DNA from: Thauera sp. JM12B12
Lineage (GTDB): Bacteria; Pseudomonadota; Gammaproteobacteria; Burkholderiales; Rhodocyclaceae
Assembly (NCBI RefSeq): GCF_039614725.1
Contig: NZ_CP154859.1
Location: forward strand, 1,922,001-1,986,000
DNA: 64,000 bases
Direction of reading: 5' to 3'
Positions 16,667 to 25,536 of the stretch are shown here, piece by piece. Each line of letters begins with the position of its first letter. Position 1 is the first letter of the stretch. The position numbers were made by a program, and so were the translations under genes. Below the pieces are notes generated by a model, which ran no database searches, was not told the origin of the DNA, and saw nothing but the letters and a program-made list of their open reading frames with translations.

Positions 16667-18561
16667 AGCTGGTAGTCCAGCTTGAGGCGCAGCTGGAGCT
16701 TGCGGGCCTGACGGAAGGCTTCCTTCAGGATGCGGCGGTCGAGTTCGTTGAGGGACTCCGGATTGACGCGGTTGTCGTCTTCGGAGTCGTGCTCGGTCTC
16801 GAGGTGCTGCGAACGCAGGCGCAGGAGCTGGATGAAGTTGAAGCCGTCGACCATCGCGGAGATCTCTTCCGGCGTGATGCCGATCCTGGTGCTTGCCTGG
16901 CGCAGGCGCTGGACCGTGCTGCTCGAGTCGACGCCGGTGCGCAGGGCGAGGATGCGGGCGACATCCACGAAGAGCCGCGCGCCCGACTTCTTGAGGTCGA
17001 TGGTGCCGTCGTCCTCGACCACGAAGTCGCGGATCCGACCAAGTGGCGGCATCACCTTGAGGGCGTTGCCGGCCATCATGCGCAGGAAGGTGCTGTTGCC
17101 CTTGGCCGACCTGTTGAGCCAGGTGCGCAGCTGGTCGCCGAAGCGCTCGTTGCCGTAAAGCACGCGGAAGTCGAAAAAGATCGAGGCGTTGAGCAGGGCC
17201 TGCGGGTCGGGTTCGCGGATCCAGTCGGCGAAGCGCGACTTCCACTGGTCCAGGGTCAGGCACAGCTCAGGGTTGCTCGCCATGATGTTGCCCTTGCACA
17301 GGGGGAAACCGCAGGCGGCGAGGTTCTCGTTGACCGTGCCTGCGAACGCGAGCAGGCGTTTGCGGGCATCCTCGACCTGCTTGGCGTCCTCGGTGCGGAA
17401 GACGATCCCGTTGTCCTGGTCGGTGGACAGGGTCTGCTCGTGACGGCCTTCCGAGCCGAAGGCGAACCAGCCGAAATCGATTCCGATGAGGTCGTGCTGC
17501 TCGCGGGCGAGCACGATGATGCGGCGGGTCAGGGCGTCGTTGAGCGCGGAGATGAACTGCGTGAGCTGTTCGGCGCCGATGCCCTGGGCGATGAGGTTCA
17601 GCGCAAGCTGGCGGATGTCCTTGCTCGCACGCTGCAGGGCGGGAATGTCGGCGGCGTTCTCGATGCCGGCGCGAATCTGGCGCAGGCTGATGCGCTGCAG
17701 GCTGAACAGGTCGCGTTCGGACACGACGCCGCGCAGCAGGCCTTCCGAATCGACCACGAGCAGATGGCGGACGCCGTGGGTGGCCATCTCCAACGCCGCG
17801 TCATACGCCGAAGCGGTGGCCGGAAGCTGGTGCGGGTTGGCGGTCATGAGCTCGCCGATCGGACGTGCGAGGTCGAATCCGGCGAGGATCACCCGCGGCA
17901 GCAGGTCGCTCTGGGTGACCACGCCCACGGGCCGGCGCTCGTCGTCCACCACCACCATGCAGCCCAGGCGCAGCTCGTTCATGCGCTCGAGCGCGTTGCG
18001 CGTCGGGGTCTCGGCGGTGACCGACACCGGTTCCTTCTTGATCAGGCGGCCGAGCGTCGTCGTCATCGTCTGCTGGTCGGCAGCACGTTGCGCGAAGCTG
18101 GTCTGCAGTTGCTGGCGCGACTGGTTGAGCAGGCTGGCGATGTACTGCGTGCAGAAGAGGTGGAAGACCGGACTGATCTGCATCAGGTGGAGGAAGTCCT
18201 CCGCGCCGATCTGGAAGCAGAAGCTGTCCTCCACCGCGATGTACGCGTTCGTTGAAGGACGGCGCGCCGAGATGGCGCCGATCGGAAAGCATTCGCCGGC
18301 GCCGAGGGTGAGGCTGTCGTACTCGGTAACGGTGGTCGAGCCGGTCTGGCGCGCCTGCACCTTGCCGCGCTGGACGATGTAGAAGTGGCGCGGTACGCCC
18401 ATCGCGGGGGTGAGGATGTCGGCGCCGCGCGGATGGAATCCGAGCACCGCGCGCTCGGCCAGGAAGGCGAGCGCTTCCGGCTCCATGCGGTTGAAGGGCG
18501 AGAAGTTGCGCAGAAAGTCGGTGCTGGCGCCCACCAGCAGGCTTGCGGCTTCGGTCGTCAT
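16663..18561 (-). CDS. cNMP-binding / CBS-pair / DUF294 nucleotidyltransferase-like sensor protein
   Basis: A 632-residue cytosolic protein with four parts: a cyclic-nucleotide-binding-type domain (about 15-140, FHPRGADILTPAMGVPRHFYIV), a pair of CBS domains (about 165-290, MVVVDDERRPVGVVTQSDLL and HLLVVDSEGLLRGVVSERDL), a DUF294 nucleotidyltransferase-like domain (about 330-460, FGSEGRHEQTLSTDQDNG with an intact DxD) and the DUF294 C-terminal domain. Substrates are not known for this family. It probably senses nucleotides and modifies a small molecule, nucleotide or protein. The downstream exonuclease-fold gene overlaps by 4 bases. A TATAAT-like element lies on this strand at 18591-18596. 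Confidence 0.9.
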   Translation of the reverse strand: MTTEAASLLVGASTDFLRNFSPFNRMEPEALAFLAERAVLGFHPRGADILTPAMGVPRHFYIVQRGKVQARQTGSTTVTEYDSLTLGAGECFPIGAISARRPSTNAYIAVEDSFCFQIGAEDFLHLMQISPVFHLFCTQYIASLLNQSRQQLQTSFAQRAADQQTMTTTLGRLIKKEPVSVTAETPTRNALERMNELRLGCMVVVDDERRPVGVVTQSDLLPRVILAGFDLARPIGELMTANPHQLPATASAYDAALEMATHGVRHLLVVDSEGLLRGVVSERDLFSLQRISLRQIRAGIENAADIPALQRASKDIRQLALNLIAQGIGAEQLTQFISALNDALTRRIIVLAREQHDLIGIDFGWFAFGSEGRHEQTLSTDQDNGIVFRTEDAKQVEDARKRLLAFAGTVNENLAACGFPLCKGNIMASNPELCLTLDQWKSRFADWIREPDPQALLNASIFFDFRVLYGNERFGDQLRTWLNRSAKGNSTFLRMMAGNALKVMPPLGRIRDFVVEDDGTIDLKKSGARLFVDVARILALRTGVDSSSTVQRLRQASTRIGITPEEISAMVDGFNFIQLLRLRSQHLETEHDSEDDNRVNPESLNELDRRILKEAFRQARKLQLRLKLDYQL

Positions 18562-18705
18562 GACGGCCCTGTCGTCGAGTGAATCGGCAAATTATATGTG
18601 AGCAATCCGCTCGCGCGTGCCCCCCGGCCCGCAAACCTCGGCGCCGCGCCGCCGCTGCGGGGGTGTGCCCGCGCAGCGGCAGGGTTCGGCAGCCCGCTTC
18701 GGGCC

Positions 18706-20187
18706 TCAGAGCACGTCGGCGGCGTAGTCGGCCAGGCGCGAGCGCTCGCCGCGTTGCAGGGTGATGTGGCCGGAGTGTGCCCAGCCCTTGAAGCGATCGA
18801 CGACGAAGGTCAGGCCGGAGGAGCCCTCGGTGAGGTAGGGCGTGTCGATCTGCGCGATGTTGCCCATGCAGATCACCTTGGTGCCGGGGCCGGCGCGGGT
18901 GATAAGGGTCTTCATTTGCTTGGGCGTGAGGTTCTGCGCCTCGTCGATGATCAGGTACTTGTTCAGGAAGGTGCGCCCGCGCATGAAGTTCAGGCTCTTG
19001 ATCTTGATGCGGCTGCGGATCAGGTCGCGGGTGGCGGCGCGCCCCCAGTCGCCGCCTTCGCCGGCGGTGCCGTTGAGCACGTCGAGGTTGTCCTCGAGCG
19101 CCCCCATCCACGGCGCCATCTTCTCTTCCTCGGTGCCGGGGAGAAAACCGATGTCCTCGCCCACCGGTACGGTCACGCGGGTCATGATGATCTCGCTGTA
19201 GCGCTTCGACTCGAGCACCTGGGTGAGGCCGGCCGCCAGCGTCAGCAGGGTCTTGCCGGTGCCGGCCTGGCCGAGCAGGGTGACGAAGTCGATCTCCGGG
19301 TTCATCAGGAGGTTGAGCGCGAAGTTCTGTTCGCGGTTGCGCGCGGTGATACCCCACACGTTGTTCTTCTGGTGGCTGAAGTCGGTCAGCGTCTCCAGCA
19401 CCACGCTGCGGCCGTCCTTCTCCTTGACCCATGCCTGCAGCGGGTTGTCGCCATCCTGGTACACGAACTCGTTGACCAGCATCTCCGGGGCGAGTGGCCC
19501 GGCAAGGCGGTAGTAGGTGCGTCCGTCCTCCTTCCAGGACTGCATGCCGCGGCCGTGCGTGTCCCAGAAGTCGGCAGGCAACTCGCGCGTCCCCGCGTAC
19601 AGCAGGTCGGTGTCCTCGAGGACCTTGTCGTTGAAGTAGTCCTGCGCGGCCAGGCCGAGCGCGCGCGCCTTGATGCGCATGTTGATGTCTTTCGACACCA
19701 GGATGACGTCGCGACCGGGGGTCTTCTCGGCGAGATACATCACCACCGCGAGGATCTGGTTGTCGCCGCGCGCGGTCGGCAGGGCAGGCGGCAGCTTGAT
19801 GTCGATCGCCTCGGTCTGCAGGTGCAGGCGCCCGGTGGCCTGGCCGCGCGAGGGGGCGTCGAGCGCGATGCCGGCGGCGATGCCGTCGTCCGAGGTGGAG
19901 ACGATCTCGTCGAGCATCCGGCTGGCCTGGCGGGCGTTGCGTGCGACCTCGCTGGTGCCCTTCTTGTTGTTGTCCAGCTCCTCGAGCGTCATGATCGGCA
20001 CGTAGAGGTCGTGCTCCTCGAAGCGGTAGAGGCTGGTCGGGTCGTGCATCAGGACGTTGGTGTCGAGCACGAACAGCTTGGTCGCCGCCGCCTTGCGGAC
20101 GTTGCGCGGGGCGCGCGGAGCGCGGGCGGGGCGATCGCTCGATGCGAGGTCTTCGGTCGGGGTGGCGGATTTGCGGGTCGCAGGCAT
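18706..20187 (-). CDS. PIN-PhoH fusion ATPase (YlaK/PhoH2-like)
   Basis: A 493-residue protein with a basic N-terminal tail, a PIN RNase domain (about 37-165, starting KLFVLDTNVLMHDP with acidic residues in PIMTLEELDNNKKG and DVILVSKDINMRIKA) and a PhoH ATPase/helicase domain (about 250-490; Walker A GQAGTGKTLL, Walker B YLIIDEAQN). Family members are proposed RNA helicase-ribonucleases. The PIN acidic residues look intact. It is leftward with bcp 64 bases upstream on the same strand. Unlike the short PhoH next to ybeY in many proteobacteria, this is the long PIN-bearing type. Confidence 0.92.
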   Translation of the reverse strand: MPATRKSATPTEDLASSDRPARAPRAPRNVRKAAATKLFVLDTNVLMHDPTSLYRFEEHDLYVPIMTLEELDNNKKGTSEVARNARQASRMLDEIVSTSDDGIAAGIALDAPSRGQATGRLHLQTEAIDIKLPPALPTARGDNQILAVVMYLAEKTPGRDVILVSKDINMRIKARALGLAAQDYFNDKVLEDTDLLYAGTRELPADFWDTHGRGMQSWKEDGRTYYRLAGPLAPEMLVNEFVYQDGDNPLQAWVKEKDGRSVVLETLTDFSHQKNNVWGITARNREQNFALNLLMNPEIDFVTLLGQAGTGKTLLTLAAGLTQVLESKRYSEIIMTRVTVPVGEDIGFLPGTEEEKMAPWMGALEDNLDVLNGTAGEGGDWGRAATRDLIRSRIKIKSLNFMRGRTFLNKYLIIDEAQNLTPKQMKTLITRAGPGTKVICMGNIAQIDTPYLTEGSSGLTFVVDRFKGWAHSGHITLQRGERSRLADYAADVL

Positions 20188-20251
20188 GGGGGCAGGGTCC
20201 GGTCGTTCGGCGGGGTGCCCGCGCGTTCCGAGCGCGCAGGCGGGCAGGGGC

Positions 20252-20707
20252 TCAGAGTGCGCGCACGGCGGCCAGCACTTCCTCGGCGTGGCCCGGCACC
20301 TTCACGCCGCGCCACTCGCGGGCGATGTTGCCGGCCGTGTCGATCAGGAAGGTGCTGCGCTCGATGCCGCGCACCTGCTTGCCGTACATGTTCTTCATCT
20401 TCATGACGCCGAAGGCCTCGCAGGCCTTCTCCTCGGGGTCGGAGACGAGCTCGAAGGGCAGCTCGAGCTTGGCCTTGAAGTTCTCGTGGCTCTTGAGACT
20501 GTCACGGCTGATGCCGAGGACCTCGCAGCCGCTGGCAGCGAAATCTGCATGCAGCGCGCCGAAGTCACGCGTCTCGTTGGTGCAGCCCGGGGTGTTGTCC
20601 TTCGGGTAGAAATAGACGACCAGCTTGCGTCCGCGCAGCGCGGACAGGGTGACCGTGTTGCCGCCGGTGGCGGGGAGGCTGAAGTCGGGTGCGGGGGTGG
20701 CGCTCAT
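20252..20707 (-). CDS. bcp: Peroxiredoxin (Bcp/PrxQ type)
   Basis: Thiol peroxidase that reduces hydrogen peroxide and lipid hydroperoxides. The 151-residue product has the family motif DNTPGCTNETRDF with peroxidatic Cys42. The resolving Cys five residues later found in E. coli Bcp is absent (Arg47); Cys61 (ASGCEVLG) is the next candidate, as in some PrxQ proteins. A second Bcp-like enzyme is encoded at 60634. It is followed on the same strand by the PIN-PhoH gene. Confidence 0.93.
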   Translation of the reverse strand: MSATPAPDFSLPATGGNTVTLSALRGRKLVVYFYPKDNTPGCTNETRDFGALHADFAASGCEVLGISRDSLKSHENFKAKLELPFELVSDPEEKACEAFGVMKMKNMYGKQVRGIERSTFLIDTAGNIAREWRGVKVPGHAEEVLAAVRAL

Positions 20708-20915
20708 CTTGTCTCCTGCGAAGAGCGGGGTTCGAGGGGGCGTTCAGGCCGGCGTCGCGGCGCGCGTGCGTGCCCGTGGGACCGAGGCGGCGCGCGCCGG
20801 TTCGCGCGCATCCCGGGTGCGGGCGGCAGGCCGGTCGAGGTTAGCCGATGCGTGCGGGCGGGTGAACAGAATGTTGCGCCGTCGTCGCCGGGCTCGACCG
20901 TCAGCCGGTGGCGGT

Positions 20916-21299
20916 TCAGCGCTCGTAGAGCAGTCCGAGGACGACTGCGCGGCCCTCTCCGACGAGAATGTTGTAGGTGCGGCAGGCAGCCGGGAAGTCC
21001 ATGAATTCGAAGCCGATGCGCGCCTCGATCAGCGGACGCAGCAACTGTGGCTGAGGAAAGCGCTGGCGCCGGCCAGTGCCGACGATGAGGATCTCCGCGC
21101 CCAGGTCGCGGGCGGCGCCGAGATCCTCCGCACGCAGGCCCGAGAGATCTCCGGCAGCTTGGGGTGCCCAGCCGTCCAGCACACGGCCGGCGCTGACGAG
21201 CACGTTGCCCTCGTGGCGCACCTTGCTGATCATGACGTGGTCGTCGCCGTAGCCGGTGACGACGTTGGTATTGGCGTTGTTGTCCTGGTAGAGCTTCAT
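20916..21299 (-). CDS. Mth938/DUF498-like domain protein
   Basis: A 127-residue protein starting MKLYQDNNANTNVVTGYGDD, with AEILIVGTGRRQRFPQPQLL and IGFEFMDFPAACRTYNILVGEGRAV, the blocks typical of the Mth938-like (DUF498, NDUFAF3-related) family. The biochemical role in bacteria is not known; mitochondrial relatives help assemble complex I. The start at 21299 was chosen over an ATG ten codons upstream because it matches the family N-terminus. It is divergent from alaA, with 150 bases between the starts. The 208 bases between it and bcp show no gene. Confidence 0.85.
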   Translation of the reverse strand: MKLYQDNNANTNVVTGYGDDHVMISKVRHEGNVLVSAGRVLDGWAPQAAGDLSGLRAEDLGAARDLGAEILIVGTGRRQRFPQPQLLRPLIEARIGFEFMDFPAACRTYNILVGEGRAVVLGLLYER

Positions 21300-21449
21300 C
21301 TTCGGATCCTGGGCGCAGCGGGCGCACATCGGTGTGGAGCGGGCACTCGACGGCGAAATTGCCGCAGTGCGGGAGCGGGGCTAAGATAACAATCTTTTGG
21401 GGCGCCGATAAACGGTGGCGTCCATTTCCATCTCTCAGGAAGAACTGGC

Positions 21450-22757
21450 ATGAAAGCGGTGAAGACTCTCGAGCTCGCAGCGGCAACTCCGGAACCGGTG
21501 TTCAAGGCCGAGGCGGGCGCCGCGGCAGCGCCGCGTCCGATCCGCAAGTCCGCCAAGCTCGCCGAGGTCTGCTACGACATCCGCGGACCGGTGCTGGTGC
21601 GCGCCAAGCAGATGGAGGACGAAGGCCACAAGATCATCAAGCTCAACATCGGCAATCTTGCCGCGTTCGGCTTCGACTCGCCCGAAGAGATCCAGATGGA
21701 CATGATCCGCAACCTGCCCAACGCGGCGGGGTACTCGGACTCCAAGGGCATCTTCTCGGCGCGCAAGGCGGTGATGCACTACACCCAGCAGAAAGGCATC
21801 AAGGGTGTCGGCATCGAGGACATCTACATCGGCAACGGCGTCTCAGAGCTGATCGTGATGGCGATGAACGCGCTGCTCGACGCCGGCGACGAGGTGCTGG
21901 TGCCGGCGCCGGACTACCCGCTGTGGACCGCGGCGGTGAGCCTGTCGGGCGGCAAACCGGTGCATTACCTCTGCGACGAGAGCAAGGGCTGGATGCCAGA
22001 CATCGAGGACATGCGCGCGAAGATCACGCCCAACACCCGCGCCATCGTCATCATCAACCCGAACAACCCGACCGGCGCGGTGTATCCGGACGAGGCGCTC
22101 AGGCAGATCATCGAACTGGCGCGCGAGCACGACCTCATCCTCTATGCCGACGAGGTGTACGACAAGGTGCTGTACGACGGCGTCAAGCACACCTCGCTCG
22201 CGGCACTCTCCGAGGATGTGCTGACGATCATCTTCAACGGGCTGTCGAAGAACTACCGTTCATGCGGGTACCGCGCCGGCTGGATGGTGGTTTGCGGCGA
22301 CAAGCGCCGCGCAAGCGACTACATCGAGGGGCTCAACATGCTGGCCTCGATGCGCCTGTGCGCGAACGTGCCCGGCCAGTACGCCATTCAGACCGCGCTC
22401 GGCGGCTACCAGAGCATCGACGACCTGGTCGCCGAGGGCGGACGGATGCGCCGCCAGCGCGACCTCGCCTGGGCGCTGATCAACGAGATTCCCGGCGTGA
22501 GCTGCGTGAAGCCTCAGGCCACGCTCTACATGTTCCCCAAGCTCGACCCCAAGGTCTATCCGATCGAGGACGATCAGGCCTTCATCGCCGAGCTGCTCGA
22601 GGAAGAGCGCGTGCTGCTGGTGCAGGGCTCGGGCTTCAACTGGCCGCATCCCGATCACTTCCGTCTGGTCTTCCTGCCCCACGAGGACGACCTGCGCGAC
22701 GCCATCGGCCGCGTCGCCCGCTTCCTCGAGAACTACCGCAAGCGACACGGAACCTGA
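21450..22757 (+). CDS. alaA: Alanine/valine-type aminotransferase (AlaA-like)
   Basis: PLP-dependent class I aminotransferase making alanine from pyruvate with glutamate. The 435-residue product matches E. coli AlaA closely block by block (KLAEVCYDIRGPVL, KLNIGN, EDIYIGNGVSELIV, VPAPDYPLWTAAVSLSGGKP, VIINPNNPTGAVY). The Schiff-base Lys is Lys267 in NGLSKNYRSCGYR. It has about 27 extra residues at the N-terminus (Ala/Glu-rich), so the true start could be internal, though a good AGGAAGA site precedes the ATG at 21450. It is followed by hom after 73 bases, probably one transcript. Confidence 0.93.
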   Translation: MKAVKTLELAAATPEPVFKAEAGAAAAPRPIRKSAKLAEVCYDIRGPVLVRAKQMEDEGHKIIKLNIGNLAAFGFDSPEEIQMDMIRNLPNAAGYSDSKGIFSARKAVMHYTQQKGIKGVGIEDIYIGNGVSELIVMAMNALLDAGDEVLVPAPDYPLWTAAVSLSGGKPVHYLCDESKGWMPDIEDMRAKITPNTRAIVIINPNNPTGAVYPDEALRQIIELAREHDLILYADEVYDKVLYDGVKHTSLAALSEDVLTIIFNGLSKNYRSCGYRAGWMVVCGDKRRASDYIEGLNMLASMRLCANVPGQYAIQTALGGYQSIDDLVAEGGRMRRQRDLAWALINEIPGVSCVKPQATLYMFPKLDPKVYPIEDDQAFIAELLEEERVLLVQGSGFNWPHPDHFRLVFLPHEDDLRDAIGRVARFLENYRKRHGT

Positions 22758-22830
22758 GCTCCGGCGCCATCCGGTCCGCGACGTTTCGCTTCTCCATCCG
22801 ACACTCTTCACACACCACGGAACACACTGC

Positions 22831-24138
22831 ATGAAACCGATCAATGTTGGCCTCCTGGGCATCGGTACCGTCGGCGGCGGCACCTTCACCGTTCTGAAGC
22901 GCAACGCGGAAGAAATCACCCGTCGCGCCGGTCGCCCGATCTGCATCACCACCGTGGCCGACAAGAACCTCGAGCTGGCGCGCAAGGTCACCGGCGGCGA
23001 CGTGAAGATCACCGACGACGCCTTCGCGGTCGTGGCCGATCCCGAGATCGACATCGTCGTCGAACTGATCGGTGGCTATGGCGTGGCCAAGGACCTGGTG
23101 CTCAAGGCGATCGACAACGGCAAGCACGTCGTCACCGCCAACAAGGCGCTGCTCGCGGTGCATGGCAACGAGATCTTTGCGGCGGCGCAGAAGAAGGGCG
23201 TGATGGTGGCCTTCGAGGCTGCGGTGGCAGGCGGCATCCCGATCATCAAGGCGCTGCGCGAGGGGCTGACCGCGAACCGCATCGAGTGGCTGGCGGGCAT
23301 CATCAACGGCACCACCAACTTCATCCTGTCCGAAATGCGCGACAAGGGCCTGCCCTTCGCCGAAGTCCTCAAGGAAGCGCAGGCGCTCGGCTACGCCGAG
23401 GCCGATCCGACCTTCGACATCGAGGGCGTCGACGCCGCGCACAAGGCGACGATCATGAGCGCGATCGCCTTCGGCATCCCGATGCAGTTCGACAAGGCCT
23501 ACATCGAGGGCATCAGCAAGCTCGACTCGGTGGACATCACCTACGCCGAACAGCTCGGCTACCGCATCAAGCTGCTCGGCATCGCGCGCCGCCGCGAGAA
23601 CGGCGTCGAGCTGCGCGTGCACCCGACGCTGATCCCCGAGAAGCGCCTGATCGCCAACGTCGAGGGGGCGATGAACGCGGTGCTGGTGCAGGGCGATGCC
23701 GTCGGCGCGACGCTGTATTACGGCAAGGGCGCAGGCGCCGAGCCGACTGCCTCGGCCGTGATCGCCGACCTGGTCGACGTCACCCGCCTGCACACTTCCG
23801 ACCCCGAGCACCGCGTGCCCCACCTCGCCTTCCAGCCCGACCAGGTGCGCGATGTGCCGGTGCTGCCGATCGAGGAGGTGGTGACGTCCTACTACCTGCG
23901 CATGCGCGTGGAGGACAAGCCGGGCGTGCTCGCCGACATCACCCGCATTCTGGCCGACAGCGGCATCTCGATCGAGGCGCTGATCCAGAAGGAGGCTGCC
24001 GAGGGCGAGTCGCACACGGACATCATCATGCTCACCCACCAGACCGCCGAGAAGAATGCCAACGCGGCGATCGGCAAGATCGAGGCGCTGGCGGTGGTCC
24101 AGGGCAAGGTGGTGAAGCTGCGCATGGAAACGCTTTGA
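22831..24138 (+). CDS. hom: Homoserine dehydrogenase
   Basis: Reduces aspartate semialdehyde to homoserine, the branch point to threonine and methionine. The 435-residue product begins MKPINVGLLGIGTVGGGTF, a Rossmann NAD(P) motif; the catalytic region holds GIINGTTNFILSEM and EADPTFDIEGVDAAHKATIM. A C-terminal ACT domain (about 350-430, YLRMRVEDKPGVLADITRIL) indicates feedback by an amino acid such as threonine. alaA precedes it and thrC lies 2.5 kb downstream on the same strand; the usual hom-thrC adjacency is interrupted here by four or five small genes. Confidence 0.96.
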   Translation: MKPINVGLLGIGTVGGGTFTVLKRNAEEITRRAGRPICITTVADKNLELARKVTGGDVKITDDAFAVVADPEIDIVVELIGGYGVAKDLVLKAIDNGKHVVTANKALLAVHGNEIFAAAQKKGVMVAFEAAVAGGIPIIKALREGLTANRIEWLAGIINGTTNFILSEMRDKGLPFAEVLKEAQALGYAEADPTFDIEGVDAAHKATIMSAIAFGIPMQFDKAYIEGISKLDSVDITYAEQLGYRIKLLGIARRRENGVELRVHPTLIPEKRLIANVEGAMNAVLVQGDAVGATLYYGKGAGAEPTASAVIADLVDVTRLHTSDPEHRVPHLAFQPDQVRDVPVLPIEEVVTSYYLRMRVEDKPGVLADITRILADSGISIEALIQKEAAEGESHTDIIMLTHQTAEKNANAAIGKIEALAVVQGKVVKLRMETL

Positions 24139-24248
24139 GCGCAGGTTCGAAGCATGATTGAAGCCGAGGCCGCGCCGCAGGGTGCGGCCTCGTGCGTTTA
24201 CGGCCCCGGGTTGCCCCGAGGGCGCGACACGTGGGCGGGGAGAAGGGC

Positions 24249-24923
24249 ATGCAAGGCACGGTGGATCAGGTCTTCGTGGGCAAGGTTCGGCTGCTGTCGA
24301 TCGATGGCGAACGCAGTGGCATCGTCAAGACGGCGGCCGCCGGGGCAGTGATGCTCACGCCGACGGGCCTCGAGGGTGACGAGCAGGCCGACCTCCGCCA
24401 CCACGGTGGCGTGGACAAGGCCCTGCACCACTACCCGGTGGAGCATTACGCCCTGCTTGCCGCCGAGTGGCCGCAATGCGCGGGCGCGGTGGGCGCAGGG
24501 TTCCTCGGCGAGAACATCAGTACGCACGGTCTCACCGAACACGAGCTCTGCATCGGCGACGTGCTGCGCATCGGCAACGCACGCGTGCAGGTCAGCCAGC
24601 CGCGCTCGCCGTGCTGGAAGATCGACCTGCGACTGAAGGTGGATGCTGCATCGCGCTTCGTCGAGGCCGCCGGAATCACTGGCTGGTACTACCGCGTGCT
24701 GAATCCCGGGACGATTGCGGCCGGGGATCCGATCGAACTGCTCGAGCGCCCGAACCCCTGGCTGACGATTGCCGAGTACTGGGACGTCGTCACCGCGCAT
24801 CGGCCCGACCTCGAAATGCTCGCACGCATCGCCGACGCCCGCGGGCTGGCCGCGGACAAGGCCTTGCGCTGGCGTGAGCGCGCCGAGTGGTTGCGTGCGC
24901 AGTCCGGTGCGGCCGACAAGTAA
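24249..24923 (+). CDS. MOSC domain protein (YiiM-like)
   Basis: A 224-residue protein with a MOSC beta-barrel (about residues 10-165) and a C-terminal helical '3-alpha' region, as in E. coli YiiM, which reduces N-hydroxylated bases. DLRHHGGVDKALHHYPVEHY and GAGFLGENISTHGL are family blocks; the conserved sulfur-carrying Cys fits SQPRSPCWKIDLRL. The ATG at 24249 is preceded by GGGGAGAAGGG. It follows hom by 110 bases on the same strand. Substrate is not known; molybdenum cofactor or thiol-metal transfer is the family expectation. Confidence 0.88.
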   Translation: MQGTVDQVFVGKVRLLSIDGERSGIVKTAAAGAVMLTPTGLEGDEQADLRHHGGVDKALHHYPVEHYALLAAEWPQCAGAVGAGFLGENISTHGLTEHELCIGDVLRIGNARVQVSQPRSPCWKIDLRLKVDAASRFVEAAGITGWYYRVLNPGTIAAGDPIELLERPNPWLTIAEYWDVVTAHRPDLEMLARIADARGLAADKALRWRERAEWLRAQSGAADK

Positions 24924-25086
24924 GCGCGGCGGGATCCGGCTGTCCGTTCGGTCGCAGGGGTACATAACCCAAGGCGTGCCGACGCTTTGGCGCTGCAGCG
25001 TGCCGATTTGGGACTAGACTGAAAACGGATGGAGCCCGTCGGGGGCGCTTCGCATCCACCGCACACCATAACGAGGACCCGCTTGC

Positions 25087-25233
25087 ATGGCGTTCAAGCT
25101 CGCCGTTTTCATCGCCATCCTGGTTGCGGTCGCCGTGCTCGGCATGCGGGGCTATTCCGCGACGGTGCGGCGCTTCGAGGCCGAGCGGGCGCGCGGCGAA
25201 GACGGTGCCCCCGACGATTCCGTCCCGCCCTGA
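25087..25233 (+). CDS. Small single-span membrane protein, 48 residues
   Basis: The reading frame MAFKLAVFIAILVAVAVLGM continues into a basic stretch (RGYSATVRRFEAERARG) and an acidic tail ending VPP. One hydrophobic segment covers about residues 4-20. AACGAGGACC before the ATG gives an acceptable ribosome site. It ends 41 bases before the dodecin gene and runs the same way, so the two are likely co-transcribed. The strong hydrophobic/charged design and normal codon use argue it is translated. No family recognised. Confidence 0.6.
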   Translation: MAFKLAVFIAILVAVAVLGMRGYSATVRRFEAERARGEDGAPDDSVPP

Positions 25234-25274
25234 AGAACAGCCCGGCAGGCGCCGGGGCACACGAGGAGAACCCC

Positions 25275-25487
25275 ATGTCGGCTCATGTCTACAAACTCGT
25301 CGAGGTCGTCGGCACGTCTCCGGACGGCGTCGATGCCGCGATCCGCAATGCGGTCGAGACTGCTGCGCGCAGTGTCCGGCACATCGACTGGTTCGAGGTC
25401 GTGGAGACCCGCGGCCACGTCGTTGACGGCAAGGTGGCGCACTTCCAGGTCACGCTGAAGATCGGCTTCCGCCTCGAGTCCGAGTAG
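25275..25487 (+). CDS. Dodecin, flavin-binding storage protein
   Basis: A 70-residue protein that assembles into hollow dodecamers storing flavins (FMN/riboflavin) and protecting against photoreactive flavin. MSAHVYKLVEVVGTSPDGVD and the second strand HFQVTLKIGFRLE are diagnostic. Trp39 in RHIDWFEV is the residue that stacks on the isoalloxazine ring; the Gln in HFQVTLK is also in the usual place. GAGGAGAACCCC precedes the start. A strong 18-bp hairpin follows within 5 bases of the stop. Confidence 0.95.
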   Translation: MSAHVYKLVEVVGTSPDGVDAAIRNAVETAARSVRHIDWFEVVETRGHVVDGKVAHFQVTLKIGFRLESE

Positions 25488-25489
25488 GC

Positions 25490-25528
25490 GCACGCGATGC
25501 GGCAGGCCCGGCCTGTCGCATCGCGTGC
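25490..25528. terminator. Long hairpin between convergent dodecin and DUF533 genes
   Basis: The two 18-base arms (25490-25507 and 25511-25528) pair throughout with one G-T, around a 3-base loop. There is no T-run, but the position between two convergent stops suggests bidirectional termination or transcript-end protection. Confidence 0.65.
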
Positions 25529-25536
25529 GGCGTGCC

